Notes under the pieces: generated by a model
Told to the model about the DNA's origin: nothing
Database searches by the model: none
The model's input: the letters and a program-made list of their open reading frames with translations, nothing else
DNA from: Zoogloea sp. LCSB751
Lineage (GTDB): Bacteria > Pseudomonadota > Gammaproteobacteria > Burkholderiales > Rhodocyclaceae
Direction of reading: 5' to 3'
DNA: 64,000 bases
Assembly: GCF_002028455.1 (NCBI RefSeq)
Contig: NZ_MWUM01000005.1
Location: 212,344 to 276,343 of the forward strand
Program-made: the position numbers and the translations under genes
Shown: positions 35,851-44,041 of the stretch, in pieces
Layout: each line of letters opens with the position of its first letter
How positions within the stretch are numbered: the stretch's first letter is position 1

Positions 35851-37331
35851 AGGCAGCCCCCCAGGGACAGGAAGCGGGCGAGCATCACCGTAACGATCAT
35901 CCCGAGCACGGTCAGGCAGCTGCCCCTGTCCCGAACTGCATATACCACGGGATCATCGTGCATCTCGCCACGCGATGTCTTGATCCACAGGCGGCCTAGC
36001 CAGTAAATCAGACCAACAGCCACGAACCACAAGATCTGCGGCGCGGCATAGCGGGCCACGGTTTCCGCAGCACTGATGAACAAGCCAAACACTACAACGG
36101 CTGCCACCGAAGCGCCAACGCCAAGAGGCCACAGCACGGCTAGATCCGCGACCCGATAATCACGTCCCTGTACTGCCGTTCTCCCCAGTTGGCCGCTCAC
36201 AACCAGTTCGGAACAGCGCTTGACCAGTGCCAGGCTCAAGAAGATGAACACGGAAAAGGCCAGCAACCACGGACTGACAGCGACCTTCACGGCAATGGCC
36301 CCCGCAAAGATGCGCAAGGTATAAAGCAGGGATAACACAATCACGTCGAGCAACACATAACGCTTAAGAACCCAGCTATACATGCTTGTCGTGACGAGGT
36401 AGAGCAGCAGCATCGCCAAAAAGGCCGGAGACAAAGCCACCGCGAGCCCCAGGCCGGCTACCAGCAGCACCAGTGCAACGCCCACACCATGAGTGATCGG
36501 TAACCTGGCACTGGCAAAGGGGCGCTTGGACTTGCGTAGGTGTCCCCTGTCGTTCTCCAAGTCAAGCAGATCGTTGCCGATGTACGTTGCTGACGCGGTC
36601 AGGGATAAGGCTAGGAAGGCCACAGTCATGGCAATGAGCTGTTCCGGGGACGGCACGGGAAACGCCGTCAGCAGCGGCACAAACAACAGCAGATTCTTGA
36701 TCCACTGGTGGACCCTCATGGCGCGCAGCCAATCCGCCAGACGTCGCTCCTGATTCGGAAACTCCCGCTCGACCCGACCATCCCTTTTCACAGAACGTGC
36801 AACATCAGGAGCCACCCCGACCAAGACTGCAGCGTCGGCAGATGCCCATATCGGCAGATCGGCACTACTATCTCCCGCGTACACAAAGTGCTCCCCCACT
36901 GCATCACGGATCGCGTCGAGCTTGGCAAGCCCCTTCAGATTGCGTGTCCGGTCGCTGGCCAGAACCTCGTCGAAGACCCCCAGATGACGCGCCACCGCAT
37001 CCGCGATATCCCGGTGGGCAGCGGTGGCCAGAATGATCTTTCGTCCCTTGGCTTTCTCATCCCGTAAGAAAGCCAGCAACGCTTCCCGGTACGGCAAATG
37101 CTCCGGAGCCAGGCTCGTTCGGCAAGCGACAGCATCCTTGAACGCAGACCGCCCGGCAAACAACCACAACGGCAGGCTCAACATGTGCAAGGGTGAACGC
37201 TTGACGAGCTGGATAACCGACTCGACCAGCGTATCGGTCGGCGTCAAGGTGCCGTCGAGATCGACGACCAGTGGGGCTGAAATTGAATTATCCGAAGACA
37301 TTTGTGTAGATACCGGAGGGTGCCCCCTCAT
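35847..37331 (-). CDS. HAD phosphatase-UbiA prenyltransferase fusion, DPPR-synthase-like
   Basis: A 494-residue fusion. Residues about 20-190 are a SerB-like HAD phosphatase with DLDGT (24-28), a motif II Thr (LATAA), KGLAK, and GDSSADLP (153-160). Residues about 205-490 are a UbiA transferase with NDLLDLENDR (from 253), KSKRP, and a second helix pair containing LLDVIVLSLLYTLRIFAG and ALVKRCSEL. These match the 5-phospho-ribosyl-polyprenyl-phosphate synthase type better than quinone UbiA. The natural reading is that UbiA makes polyprenyl-phospho-5-phosphoribose and the HAD part removes the 5-phosphate. The ATG at 37301 is an alternative start. Confidence 0.82.
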   Translation of the reverse strand: MRGHPPVSTQMSSDNSISAPLVVDLDGTLTPTDTLVESVIQLVKRSPLHMLSLPLWLFAGRSAFKDAVACRTSLAPEHLPYREALLAFLRDEKAKGRKIILATAAHRDIADAVARHLGVFDEVLASDRTRNLKGLAKLDAIRDAVGEHFVYAGDSSADLPIWASADAAVLVGVAPDVARSVKRDGRVEREFPNQERRLADWLRAMRVHQWIKNLLLFVPLLTAFPVPSPEQLIAMTVAFLALSLTASATYIGNDLLDLENDRGHLRKSKRPFASARLPITHGVGVALVLLVAGLGLAVALSPAFLAMLLLYLVTTSMYSWVLKRYVLLDVIVLSLLYTLRIFAGAIAVKVAVSPWLLAFSVFIFLSLALVKRCSELVVSGQLGRTAVQGRDYRVADLAVLWPLGVGASVAAVVVFGLFISAAETVARYAAPQILWFVAVGLIYWLGRLWIKTSRGEMHDDPVVYAVRDRGSCLTVLGMIVTVMLARFLSLGGCL

Positions 37332-37371
37332 CCCGAAGGGATTGCGTTTAGTGGCACGAAAAAGCCTTCGA

Positions 37372-37377
37372 ATTATA
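37372..37377 (-). promoter_or_regulatory. Candidate -10 box for the UbiA-HAD operon
   Basis: A perfect TATAAT reads on the minus strand, 41 bases before the ATG at 37331. The -35 region (TAAGCA at 17 bases) is poor. An ACGTACGTAC repeat lies just upstream. Confidence 0.4.
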
Positions 37378-37484
37378 CGTACGTACTTATTGACTGCTTA
37401 TGAAACTTGACACGGCCAATGACCGCATCCTAGATGAGATTGGCTCTTCCGGGCCAGAGAGCGCCAGCCGACGAAACCAAGGCG

Positions 37485-37787
37485 TCAACCAGTGCAATCC
37501 TCGCCAAACAACCGCTCCAAGCTTTCCGGGTCGGCGCCGCTGACGCGGACCCGCTTGCTGCGCGAGGTGTCGCCGCTGACCAGTTCTACGGATGCCTTGG
37601 GCACTCCACAGGTCTTGGCCAGAAAGGCGATCAGGGCCGCGTTGGCCTTGCCGTCCACCGGCGGTGCGGCGAGGCGGATCTTGAGGGCTTCGCCGTACAG
37701 GCCGGCGAATTCGGTCTTCTTGGCGCCGGGCTGGATGTGCAGCGTCAGGATCACGCTGCCGTCGGCAGCCCGGCTCAGCCAGTTCAT
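37485..37787 (-). CDS. yggU: YggU/DUF167 family protein
   Basis: A 100-residue small protein of the DUF167 family, with IQPGAKKTEF, PVDGKANAALI and GDTSRSKRVRV. The function is unknown; the fold resembles RNA-binding folds. It follows yggT by 3 bases, the usual arrangement after proC in proteobacteria. Confidence 0.92.
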   Translation of the reverse strand: MNWLSRAADGSVILTLHIQPGAKKTEFAGLYGEALKIRLAAPPVDGKANAALIAFLAKTCGVPKASVELVSGDTSRSKRVRVSGADPESLERLFGEDCTG

Positions 37788-37790
37788 GGC

Positions 37791-38363
37791 TCAGGCCAGC
37801 CCGATCAGCATGTACTTGCCCATCGCCAGCGCGCTGAGCAGCACCTGGAGGATGAGCAGCAGCGCAATCGGCGTCAGGTCCACCCCGCCAATGGCCGGAA
37901 TGATGCGCCGGAACGGACGCAGGAAGGGCTCGGCCAGTGCATTGATGACGCCCGCCATCGGCGCATACGGATTGACCCACGACAGGATGGCCGACATCAG
38001 CACCACGCCCATCAGCAGGTACAACGCCGCCTTGAGGGTCTCGAGCAGGCCGACACCCCACATCACCACCAGCAGGCTGAGGGGGTCGGCCAGGCCGAGG
38101 ATGCCACGTACCCACAGGGTGACGAAGACCACCAGGGTCTGCACGATCCAGGCCGGCAGCAGGCTGGCCATATCCAGCCCGAACAGGCCCGGAATGAAGC
38201 GGCGCAGCGGCACCACCACCCAGTCGGTGGTGGCCAGCACGAAGTTGCCGATAGGGTTGCGGAAGGAAATCCGCTGCCACTGCATCACGAAGCGCGCCAG
38301 CAGCACGCCGGAAAGCAGACTGCCGAGGGTTTCGACGATGGTCAGGAACAGGTTTCCGAGCAT
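37791..38363 (-). CDS. yggT: YggT family integral membrane protein
   Basis: A 190-residue membrane protein made of two YggT repeats, each with a helix pair and the motif RNPIGNFVLATTDWVVVPLRRFIP or its degenerate second copy (PFRRIIPAIGG). YggT proteins are linked to osmotic shock tolerance and cell division site functions in other species; the role here is not known. The ATG at 38363 has GGAG upstream. It is 13 bases from proC. Confidence 0.9.
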   Translation of the reverse strand: MLGNLFLTIVETLGSLLSGVLLARFVMQWQRISFRNPIGNFVLATTDWVVVPLRRFIPGLFGLDMASLLPAWIVQTLVVFVTLWVRGILGLADPLSLLVVMWGVGLLETLKAALYLLMGVVLMSAILSWVNPYAPMAGVINALAEPFLRPFRRIIPAIGGVDLTPIALLLILQVLLSALAMGKYMLIGLA

Positions 38364-38376
38364 GGCCGGCTCCGTC

Positions 38377-39189
38377 TCAATCGCGGCCGAGCTGTTCGCC
38401 CAGCTCACGGCCACGCGCCTCGGCGGCGGCCACCGCACGGGTCACGATGGCCGGAAAGCCGTCGGCGGCGAAGGAGGCCAGCGCCGCGGCGGTGGTGCCG
38501 CCCTTGGAGGTGACACGCTCGCGCAGCACCGCTGGGGATTCGTCGCTGCCGGCCGCCAGCCTGGCGGCGCCGAGCACGGTGTCGATGGCCAGCTTACGGG
38601 CGGTGTCGGCGTCGAAACCGAGGGATTCGCCAGCCGCCTGCAGGCATTCGATGAAGTGGAAGACATAGGCCGGACCGCTGCCGGACACCGCGGTGACGCC
38701 GTCGATCTGCGCCTCGTCGGCCACCCATACCACGCTGCCGACCGCCGACAGCACCTTGGCAGCCGCATCGCGGCCTTCCGCGCTGACCGACGGGTCGGCA
38801 AACAGGCCGGTGATGCCGGCGCCGATCAGGGCCGGCGTGTTGGGCATCGCCCGCACCAGCGTGTGGTAATCACCCAGCCAGCGGCCGATGTCGGTCAGGC
38901 GCAGGCCGGCGGCGATGCTCACCACTACCTGCGTGGTCAGACGGCCGGCGATCGGTGCCACCGCGGCCTTCAACTGCTGCGGCTTGACTGCCAGCACCAG
39001 CACGTCGCAGGCCAGGGCCTGATCGTCGAGGGATTCGACGGCACGCACGCCGAAGACGGTCTCGAGCTTGGCGCGGCCCTCGGCCGACAGTTCGACGGCC
39101 TGCACGTCCGCCGCCTTGAAACCCTGCTTGACCAGGCCGCCGATCAGGGCCGCCGCCATGTTGCCGCCACCCAGGAAGGTGATTTTCAT
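38377..39189 (-). CDS. proC: Pyrroline-5-carboxylate reductase
   Basis: It makes proline from 1-pyrroline-5-carboxylate with NAD(P)H. 270 residues. The Rossmann site is FLGGGNMAAALIGG at the N-terminus, and the C-terminal dimer domain contains VTAVSGSGPAYVF and VTSKGGTTAAAL. The ATG at 39189 is the family start. It sits between yggS and yggT, a conserved order. Confidence 0.95.
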   Translation of the reverse strand: MKITFLGGGNMAAALIGGLVKQGFKAADVQAVELSAEGRAKLETVFGVRAVESLDDQALACDVLVLAVKPQQLKAAVAPIAGRLTTQVVVSIAAGLRLTDIGRWLGDYHTLVRAMPNTPALIGAGITGLFADPSVSAEGRDAAAKVLSAVGSVVWVADEAQIDGVTAVSGSGPAYVFHFIECLQAAGESLGFDADTARKLAIDTVLGAARLAAGSDESPAVLRERVTSKGGTTAAALASFAADGFPAIVTRAVAAAEARGRELGEQLGRD

Positions 39190-39226
39190 CGGATTCTTTC
39201 CGTCAGTTGGATTCGTAGAGGGTGAG

Positions 39227-39961
39227 TCAGGCGCGCGATCCGAAGATCGCTGTGCCCACGCGGACCATCGTCGAACCTTCGGCGATCGCCGCCTCCAGGT
39301 CGTCGGACATGCCCATCGACAAGGTATCGAGACCGTAGCCGGCCCCGTTGAGTTCATCGCGCAGGGCCCGCAGGCTGGCAAAACGTGCCCGCTGCACGGC
39401 TACGTCGGGGGTCGGTTCGGGGATCGCCATCAGGCCGCGCAGGCACAGGCGCGGCAGCGCGGCCACGGCTTCAGCCAGTTCCGGCAGCTCGGCCGGCGCC
39501 ACGCCGCTCTTGCTGTCCTCGCCGCTGACATTGACCTGGATGCACACGTTGAGCGGCGGCAGATGCACGTCGCGTTGTTCGGACAGGCGTTCGGCGATCT
39601 TCAGCCGGTCGATGGAATGCACCCACGCGAAATGGTTGGCTACCAGCCGCGTCTTGTTGCTCTGCAGCGGGCCGATGAAATGCCATTCGAGACCAAGGCC
39701 GGCCAGCGCCTCGACCTTGGTCACGCCTTCCTGCACGTAGTTCTCGCCAAACGCTTGCTGCCCTGCTGCTGCGGCCTCGCGTACGCTGTCGGCCGGCCAG
39801 GTCTTGCTCACTGCCAACAGGCGGACTTCCGCGGGCTGACGCCCCGCCGCCTGCGCGGCCGCGGCAATGCGCATGGCAAGGTTTTGAAGGCGGCCGGAAA
39901 TGCCTGACTTATAATCTTCCAAAGCTTGAATCTGGGCTAAAGAGGCCGTTGAGTATAGCAT
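39227..39961 (-). CDS. yggS: YggS-family PLP homeostasis protein
   Basis: A 244-residue PLP-binding protein that buffers PLP and affects amino-acid pools. The PLP lysine is K53 in LLAVSKTWP, and FGENYVQE, HFIGPLQSNK and LSMGMSDDLEAAI are family blocks. The ATG at 39961 gives about 20 extra N-terminal residues compared with E. coli; a TTG at 39919 would remove most of them. It is divergent from pilT, 75 bases apart. Confidence 0.92.
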   Translation of the reverse strand: MLYSTASLAQIQALEDYKSGISGRLQNLAMRIAAAAQAAGRQPAEVRLLAVSKTWPADSVREAAAAGQQAFGENYVQEGVTKVEALAGLGLEWHFIGPLQSNKTRLVANHFAWVHSIDRLKIAERLSEQRDVHLPPLNVCIQVNVSGEDSKSGVAPAELPELAEAVAALPRLCLRGLMAIPEPTPDVAVQRARFASLRALRDELNGAGYGLDTLSMGMSDDLEAAIAEGSTMVRVGTAIFGSRA

Positions 39962-40036
39962 CGGCCTTGGCGGTGCCCGTTTTGCACGCTTATTCCCCAT
40001 TACCCGTAATCCTGCAGCCCGCTGCGAGTCGCCACG

Positions 40037-41080
40037 ATGGACATCACCGAACTGCTTGCTTTCACCGTCAAGAACAAGGCATCCGACCTGCATCTCTCGG
40101 CCGGCCTGCCGCCGATGATCCGCGTGCATGGCGACGTGCGCCGGATCAACCTGCCCGCGCTGGTGCACAAGGACGTCCACGGCATGGTGTACGACATCAT
40201 GAACGACGCCCAGCGCAAGCAATACGAGGAACAGTTCGAAACCGACTTCTCCTTCGAGATCCCCAACCTGGCGCGCTTCCGGGTCAATGCCTTCAACCAG
40301 AACCGGGGCGCAGCCGCGGTGTTCCGGGTCATTCCGTCCAAGGTGCTGACCCTCGACGAACTCAACTGCCCGAAGATCTTCAAGGACATCTCCACCCAGC
40401 CGCGCGGCATCGTGCTGGTCACCGGCCCGACGGGTTCGGGCAAGTCCACGACGCTGGCGGCAATGGTCGATTACGTCAATGAGAACGAATACGGCCACAT
40501 CCTGACCATCGAAGATCCGATCGAATTCGTACATGAATCCAAGCGCTGCCTGATCAACCAGCGGGAAGTCATGCGCGATACCCATTCCTTCAACGCAGCG
40601 CTGCGCTCGGCCCTGCGGGAGGATCCGGACGTCGTGCTGGTGGGCGAAATGCGCGACCTGGAAACCATCCGCCTGGCCCTGACTGCAGCCGAAACCGGCC
40701 ACCTGGTGTTCGGCACGCTGCACACCTCGTCGGCCGCCAAGACCATCGACCGTATCGTGGACGTCTTCCCGGCCGCCGAGAAGGAGATGGTCCGCGCGAT
40801 GATGTCGGAGTCCCTGCGTGCAGTGATTTCGCAAACCCTGCTGAAAACCAAGGACGGCACCGGCCGGGTCGCCGCCCACGAGATCATGATCGGCACCCCG
40901 GCCATCCGTAACCTGATCCGCGAGAACAAGGTCGCGCAGATGTACTCGGCGATCCAGACCGGCCAGAACGTCGGGATGCAGACCCTCGACCAATGCCTGG
41001 CCGACATGGTGCGGCGCAACATCGTATCGGGCTCAGAAGCCCGCCTGCGAGCCCAGAACAAGGACAGCTTCCCGGCCTGA
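40037..41080 (+). CDS. pilT: Type IV pilus retraction ATPase PilT
   Basis: A 347-residue hexameric ATPase that depolymerises the pilus and powers twitching. Walker A is GPTGSGKS (130-137), with IEDPIEF (Asp box), VLVGEMRD (Walker B) and GTLHTSSA (His box). The C-terminal AIRNLIRENK, needed for retraction, is intact. It is followed by pilU in the usual order. Confidence 0.96.
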   Translation: MDITELLAFTVKNKASDLHLSAGLPPMIRVHGDVRRINLPALVHKDVHGMVYDIMNDAQRKQYEEQFETDFSFEIPNLARFRVNAFNQNRGAAAVFRVIPSKVLTLDELNCPKIFKDISTQPRGIVLVTGPTGSGKSTTLAAMVDYVNENEYGHILTIEDPIEFVHESKRCLINQREVMRDTHSFNAALRSALREDPDVVLVGEMRDLETIRLALTAAETGHLVFGTLHTSSAAKTIDRIVDVFPAAEKEMVRAMMSESLRAVISQTLLKTKDGTGRVAAHEIMIGTPAIRNLIRENKVAQMYSAIQTGQNVGMQTLDQCLADMVRRNIVSGSEARLRAQNKDSFPA

Positions 41081-41138
41081 ACGCCCGGGCCGCCCCGACA
41101 ACCGCAACCGCCGGCCGCGCCGGTGACAGGAACGCACC

Positions 41139-42272
41139 ATGGAACGCGATCAGGCACTCAAGTTCATGCACGACCTGCTGCGGCTGATGCTGCAGAAGAA
41201 TGGCTCCGACCTCTTCATCACGGCGGGCTTCCCGCCGGCGATCAAGATCGACGGCAAGATCGTTCCGCAGTCGAATCAGCAACTCACCCACACCCACACC
41301 ATGGAACTGGCGCGGGTGATCATGAGCGACCGCCAGGCCCAGGAATTCGAAGCCACCAAGGAGTGCAACTTCGCGATTTCCCCGGCAGGCATCGGCCGCT
41401 TCCGCGCCAACGCCTTCATCCAGCAGGGCCAGGTGGGCATGGTGCTGCGGACCATCCCGCAGAAGATCCCGACCTTCGACGACCTCGGCCTGCCGCCGGT
41501 ACTGAAGGACATCACCATGTCCAAGCGCGGCCTGGTGATCTTCGTCGGCGGCACCGGCACCGGCAAGACGACCTCGCTGGCGGCGATGGTGGACTACCGC
41601 AACGAGAAGAGCTACGGCCACATCATCACCGTCGAAGACCCGATCGAGTTCGTCCACGCCCACAAGAACTGCATCGTCACCCAGCGGGAGGTCGGTATCG
41701 ATACCGAATCCTGGGAGCCGGCCCTGAAGAACACGCTGCGCCAGGCCCCGGACGTGATCCTGATGGGCGAGATCCGCGACCGGGAGACGATGGACTACGC
41801 CATCGCCTTCGCCGAAACCGGCCACCTGTGTCTGGCCACGCTGCACGCCAACAGCGCCAACCAGGCCATCGACCGGATCGTCAACTTCTTCCCCGAAGAA
41901 CGCCGCCACCAGTTGCTGATGGACCTGTCCCTCAACCTGCGGGCGCTGATCTCCCAGCGCCTGCTGCCAATGTGCGACCGCAAGGGCCGCGTGCCGGCGG
42001 TTGAGGTGATGCTCAACTCGCCGCTGATCTCCGATCTGATCTTCAAGGGAGAGATCCCGGGCATCAAGGAAGTGATGAAGCGCTCCAGCGAACTGGGCAT
42101 GCAGACCTTCGACCAGAGCCTCTTCGACCTCTACGAGAAGGGCCTGATCAGCTACGAGGACGCCCTGCGCAACGCCGACTCGATGAACGATCTGCGCCTG
42201 CAGATCAAGCTGAAGAGCCGCCGCGGCGACCGGGATATGCTCTCCGGCATCCAGAACCTCGACATCGTCTAA
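41139..42272 (+). CDS. pilU: PilT-like accessory retraction ATPase PilU
   Basis: A 377-residue ATPase that supports PilT. Walker A is GGTGTGKT (137-144), with EDPIEF, ILMGEIRD and ATLHANSAN. Compared with pilT it has a longer C-terminal part ending in a basic RRGD stretch. It is 58 bases after pilT; its stop codon touches a long inverted repeat. Confidence 0.95.
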   Translation: MERDQALKFMHDLLRLMLQKNGSDLFITAGFPPAIKIDGKIVPQSNQQLTHTHTMELARVIMSDRQAQEFEATKECNFAISPAGIGRFRANAFIQQGQVGMVLRTIPQKIPTFDDLGLPPVLKDITMSKRGLVIFVGGTGTGKTTSLAAMVDYRNEKSYGHIITVEDPIEFVHAHKNCIVTQREVGIDTESWEPALKNTLRQAPDVILMGEIRDRETMDYAIAFAETGHLCLATLHANSANQAIDRIVNFFPEERRHQLLMDLSLNLRALISQRLLPMCDRKGRVPAVEVMLNSPLISDLIFKGEIPGIKEVMKRSSELGMQTFDQSLFDLYEKGLISYEDALRNADSMNDLRLQIKLKSRRGDRDMLSGIQNLDIV

Positions 42273-42390
42273 ACGGGGGCATAAAGCTACTGCGCGCTCC
42301 GATCCTGCGACTGCGATGCTCGCCGTACTCTTGTACGGCTGTGCTTCTCGTCGCAGCCTCGAAGCGCTCGCTACGCTTTCTGCCCCCGTT
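42272..42390. repeat. Long imperfect inverted repeat after pilU
   Basis: Arms of nearly 60 bases meet at a 4-base loop (42329-42332). The innermost 7 bp (42322-42328 with 42333-42339) and the outermost 10 bp (42272-42281 with 42381-42390) are perfect, the rest imperfect. It fills most of the gap between pilU and the convergent methyltransferase. There is no T run, so it is not a classical terminator; it looks like a mobile hairpin-type intergenic repeat. Confidence 0.75.
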
Positions 42391-42413
42391 CGGCTGCTTG
42401 TAGTTCGAGAGGT

Positions 42414-43577
42414 TTAGTTTTCTGATTCCGCCGGCTTGGGTTTGCGGGCGGAGCCGGCGATCATCAGGTATTCGAACAGGCGGCATTCGATGGCGCCGTT
42501 GAACAGCGGGGTGCGCTTGCTGGCCTTGAGGCGGACGCCCTTCGGCAGGGCCGGGTCGCCGGTGAAGAAGTAGCAGCGCCAGCCGGTCCAGTTGGCCTTC
42601 AGCGCGTCGCCGAGCTTGGGGTAGAAGGCCTCCAGTTCAGCGGTGTCCGATAGCCGCACACCGTAGGGCGGGTTGGCGACCAGCACGCCGGACGCTGCCG
42701 GGGCCTTGAGCTGGAGCAGATCGGCGCGCCCCACGTCCACGCAGCCCTCCAGGCCGGCACTGCGCAGGTTCACGTAGGCCTTGCGCTGCTGGGACTCGAG
42801 GATGTCCGAACCGTAGATGTTCAGCTTGCGCGGTGGCTTACGGCGCGCCTCGGCAGCCTTGCGGATCGGCAGCCAGGTATCGCGCTCATAGTGCTTGAAG
42901 CGCTCGAAGGCGAAATGCCGACCGAGGCCCGGCGCCACGTCGAGGGCCATCTGGGCCGCCTCGATGAGGAAGGTGCCACTGCCGCACATCGGGTCGCACA
43001 AGGCCTCCTCGCCCGGCGTCCAGCCAGTCAGGCGCAGGATGCCGGCGGCCAGGTTCTCCTTCAGCGGCGCCTCCACCGCAGCCTGCTTGAAGCCGCGCTT
43101 GTAGAGCGGATCGCCGGAAGTGTCCAGATACAGCGTCACCGTATCCGCCGACAGGAAGGCATGGATGCGGATGTCCGGCGTCTGGGTGTCCACGTCCGGG
43201 CGCCGCCCGGCGACGGTGCGGAAATGGTCGCACACCGCGTCCTTGATCTTCAGCGTCGTGAATTCCAGGCTGCGCAGCGGCGACTTGTGGGCGGTGACGA
43301 ACACGCGGATGGTCTGGTCGGGCGTAAACCAGCGCGCCCAGGTCGGCGCGTAAGCGATGCGGTACACGTCCTCCTCGCTGCGATAACGGCCCATGCTGAT
43401 CTGCCACAGCACACGGGTCGCCAGGCGGCTCTCCAGGTTGGCGCGATAGCACAGGGCCCAGTCGCCGGAGAACTGCACGCCGCCGGGAATGGCCTTCGCG
43501 TCGGTTGCGCCAAGGGCACGGAGTTCATCGGCGAGGAGCGACTCAAGGCCGCGAGGACAAGGGGCAAAGAAATTCAA
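42414..43577 (-). CDS. rlmL: RlmL-like THUMP-domain rRNA (guanine-N2) methyltransferase
   Basis: A 387-residue SAM methyltransferase. The N-terminal ferredoxin-like/THUMP part (FAPCPRGLESLLADEL to about 160) is followed by the methyltransferase domain with CDPMCGSGTFLIEAA and the catalytic NPPYG. In E. coli RlmL modifies G2445 of 23S rRNA and is fused to RlmK; here only the RlmL half is present. The target is inferred. Confidence 0.9.
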   Translation of the reverse strand: MNFFAPCPRGLESLLADELRALGATDAKAIPGGVQFSGDWALCYRANLESRLATRVLWQISMGRYRSEEDVYRIAYAPTWARWFTPDQTIRVFVTAHKSPLRSLEFTTLKIKDAVCDHFRTVAGRRPDVDTQTPDIRIHAFLSADTVTLYLDTSGDPLYKRGFKQAAVEAPLKENLAAGILRLTGWTPGEEALCDPMCGSGTFLIEAAQMALDVAPGLGRHFAFERFKHYERDTWLPIRKAAEARRKPPRKLNIYGSDILESQQRKAYVNLRSAGLEGCVDVGRADLLQLKAPAASGVLVANPPYGVRLSDTAELEAFYPKLGDALKANWTGWRCYFFTGDPALPKGVRLKASKRTPLFNGAIECRLFEYLMIAGSARKPKPAESEN

Positions 43578-43598
43578 GATTGCAATCCGTTCGGAAAA

Positions 43599-44015
43599 TC
43601 AAAAAGGCTTCAGGACAACAAGGAAGACCACCACGAACAGCACCAGCACCGGCACTTCGTTGAAGAAGCGGTACCACACGTGGCTGCGCGTATTACGCCC
43701 GTCGGCGAAGGCGCGGATCAGACGGCCGCAATACAGGTGATAGGCGATCAGCAGCGTCACCAACGCGGTCTTGGCATGCAGCCAGCCACCGGCCAGGCCG
43801 AAGCCGAACCACAGCCACATGCCCAGGCCAACGGCCAGGATGCCCAGCGGCGTCATGAAACGGTAGAGCTTGCTCTCCATCAGCGCCAGGCGCTCGACCG
43901 TGGCCTTGTCGGTCACCATCGCGTGATTGACGAACAGGCGCGGCAGGTAGAACAGGCCGGCAAACCAGCTGATGACGAAGATGATGTGCAGGGCTTTGAT
44001 ACTCAGATAGAGCAT
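43599..44015 (-). CDS. hemJ: HemJ-type protoporphyrinogen oxidase (UPF0093/CopD-like)
   Basis: A 138-residue protein with four membrane helices. Conserved features include ALHIIFVISWFAGLFYLPRLFVNH, with heme-binding histidines, and WYRFFNEVPVLVL at the end. HemJ oxidises protoporphyrinogen IX in heme synthesis in organisms lacking HemG or HemY. It sits 21 bases from the rlmL-like gene, in the same direction. Confidence 0.9.
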   Translation of the reverse strand: MLYLSIKALHIIFVISWFAGLFYLPRLFVNHAMVTDKATVERLALMESKLYRFMTPLGILAVGLGMWLWFGFGLAGGWLHAKTALVTLLIAYHLYCGRLIRAFADGRNTRSHVWYRFFNEVPVLVLFVVVFLVVLKPF

Positions 44016-44041
44016 GGCATGGACTCGAAGGGTGGAAGTGT

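Noticed and set aside
39972..39985. A GG-N10-GC spacing before pilT that could be a sigma-54 promoter.
   Set aside because: Only the spacing and TTGC fit; the -24 half is CGGTG rather than TGGCA. A TATAAT at 39910-39915 is equally unproven because its -35 spacing is wrong.
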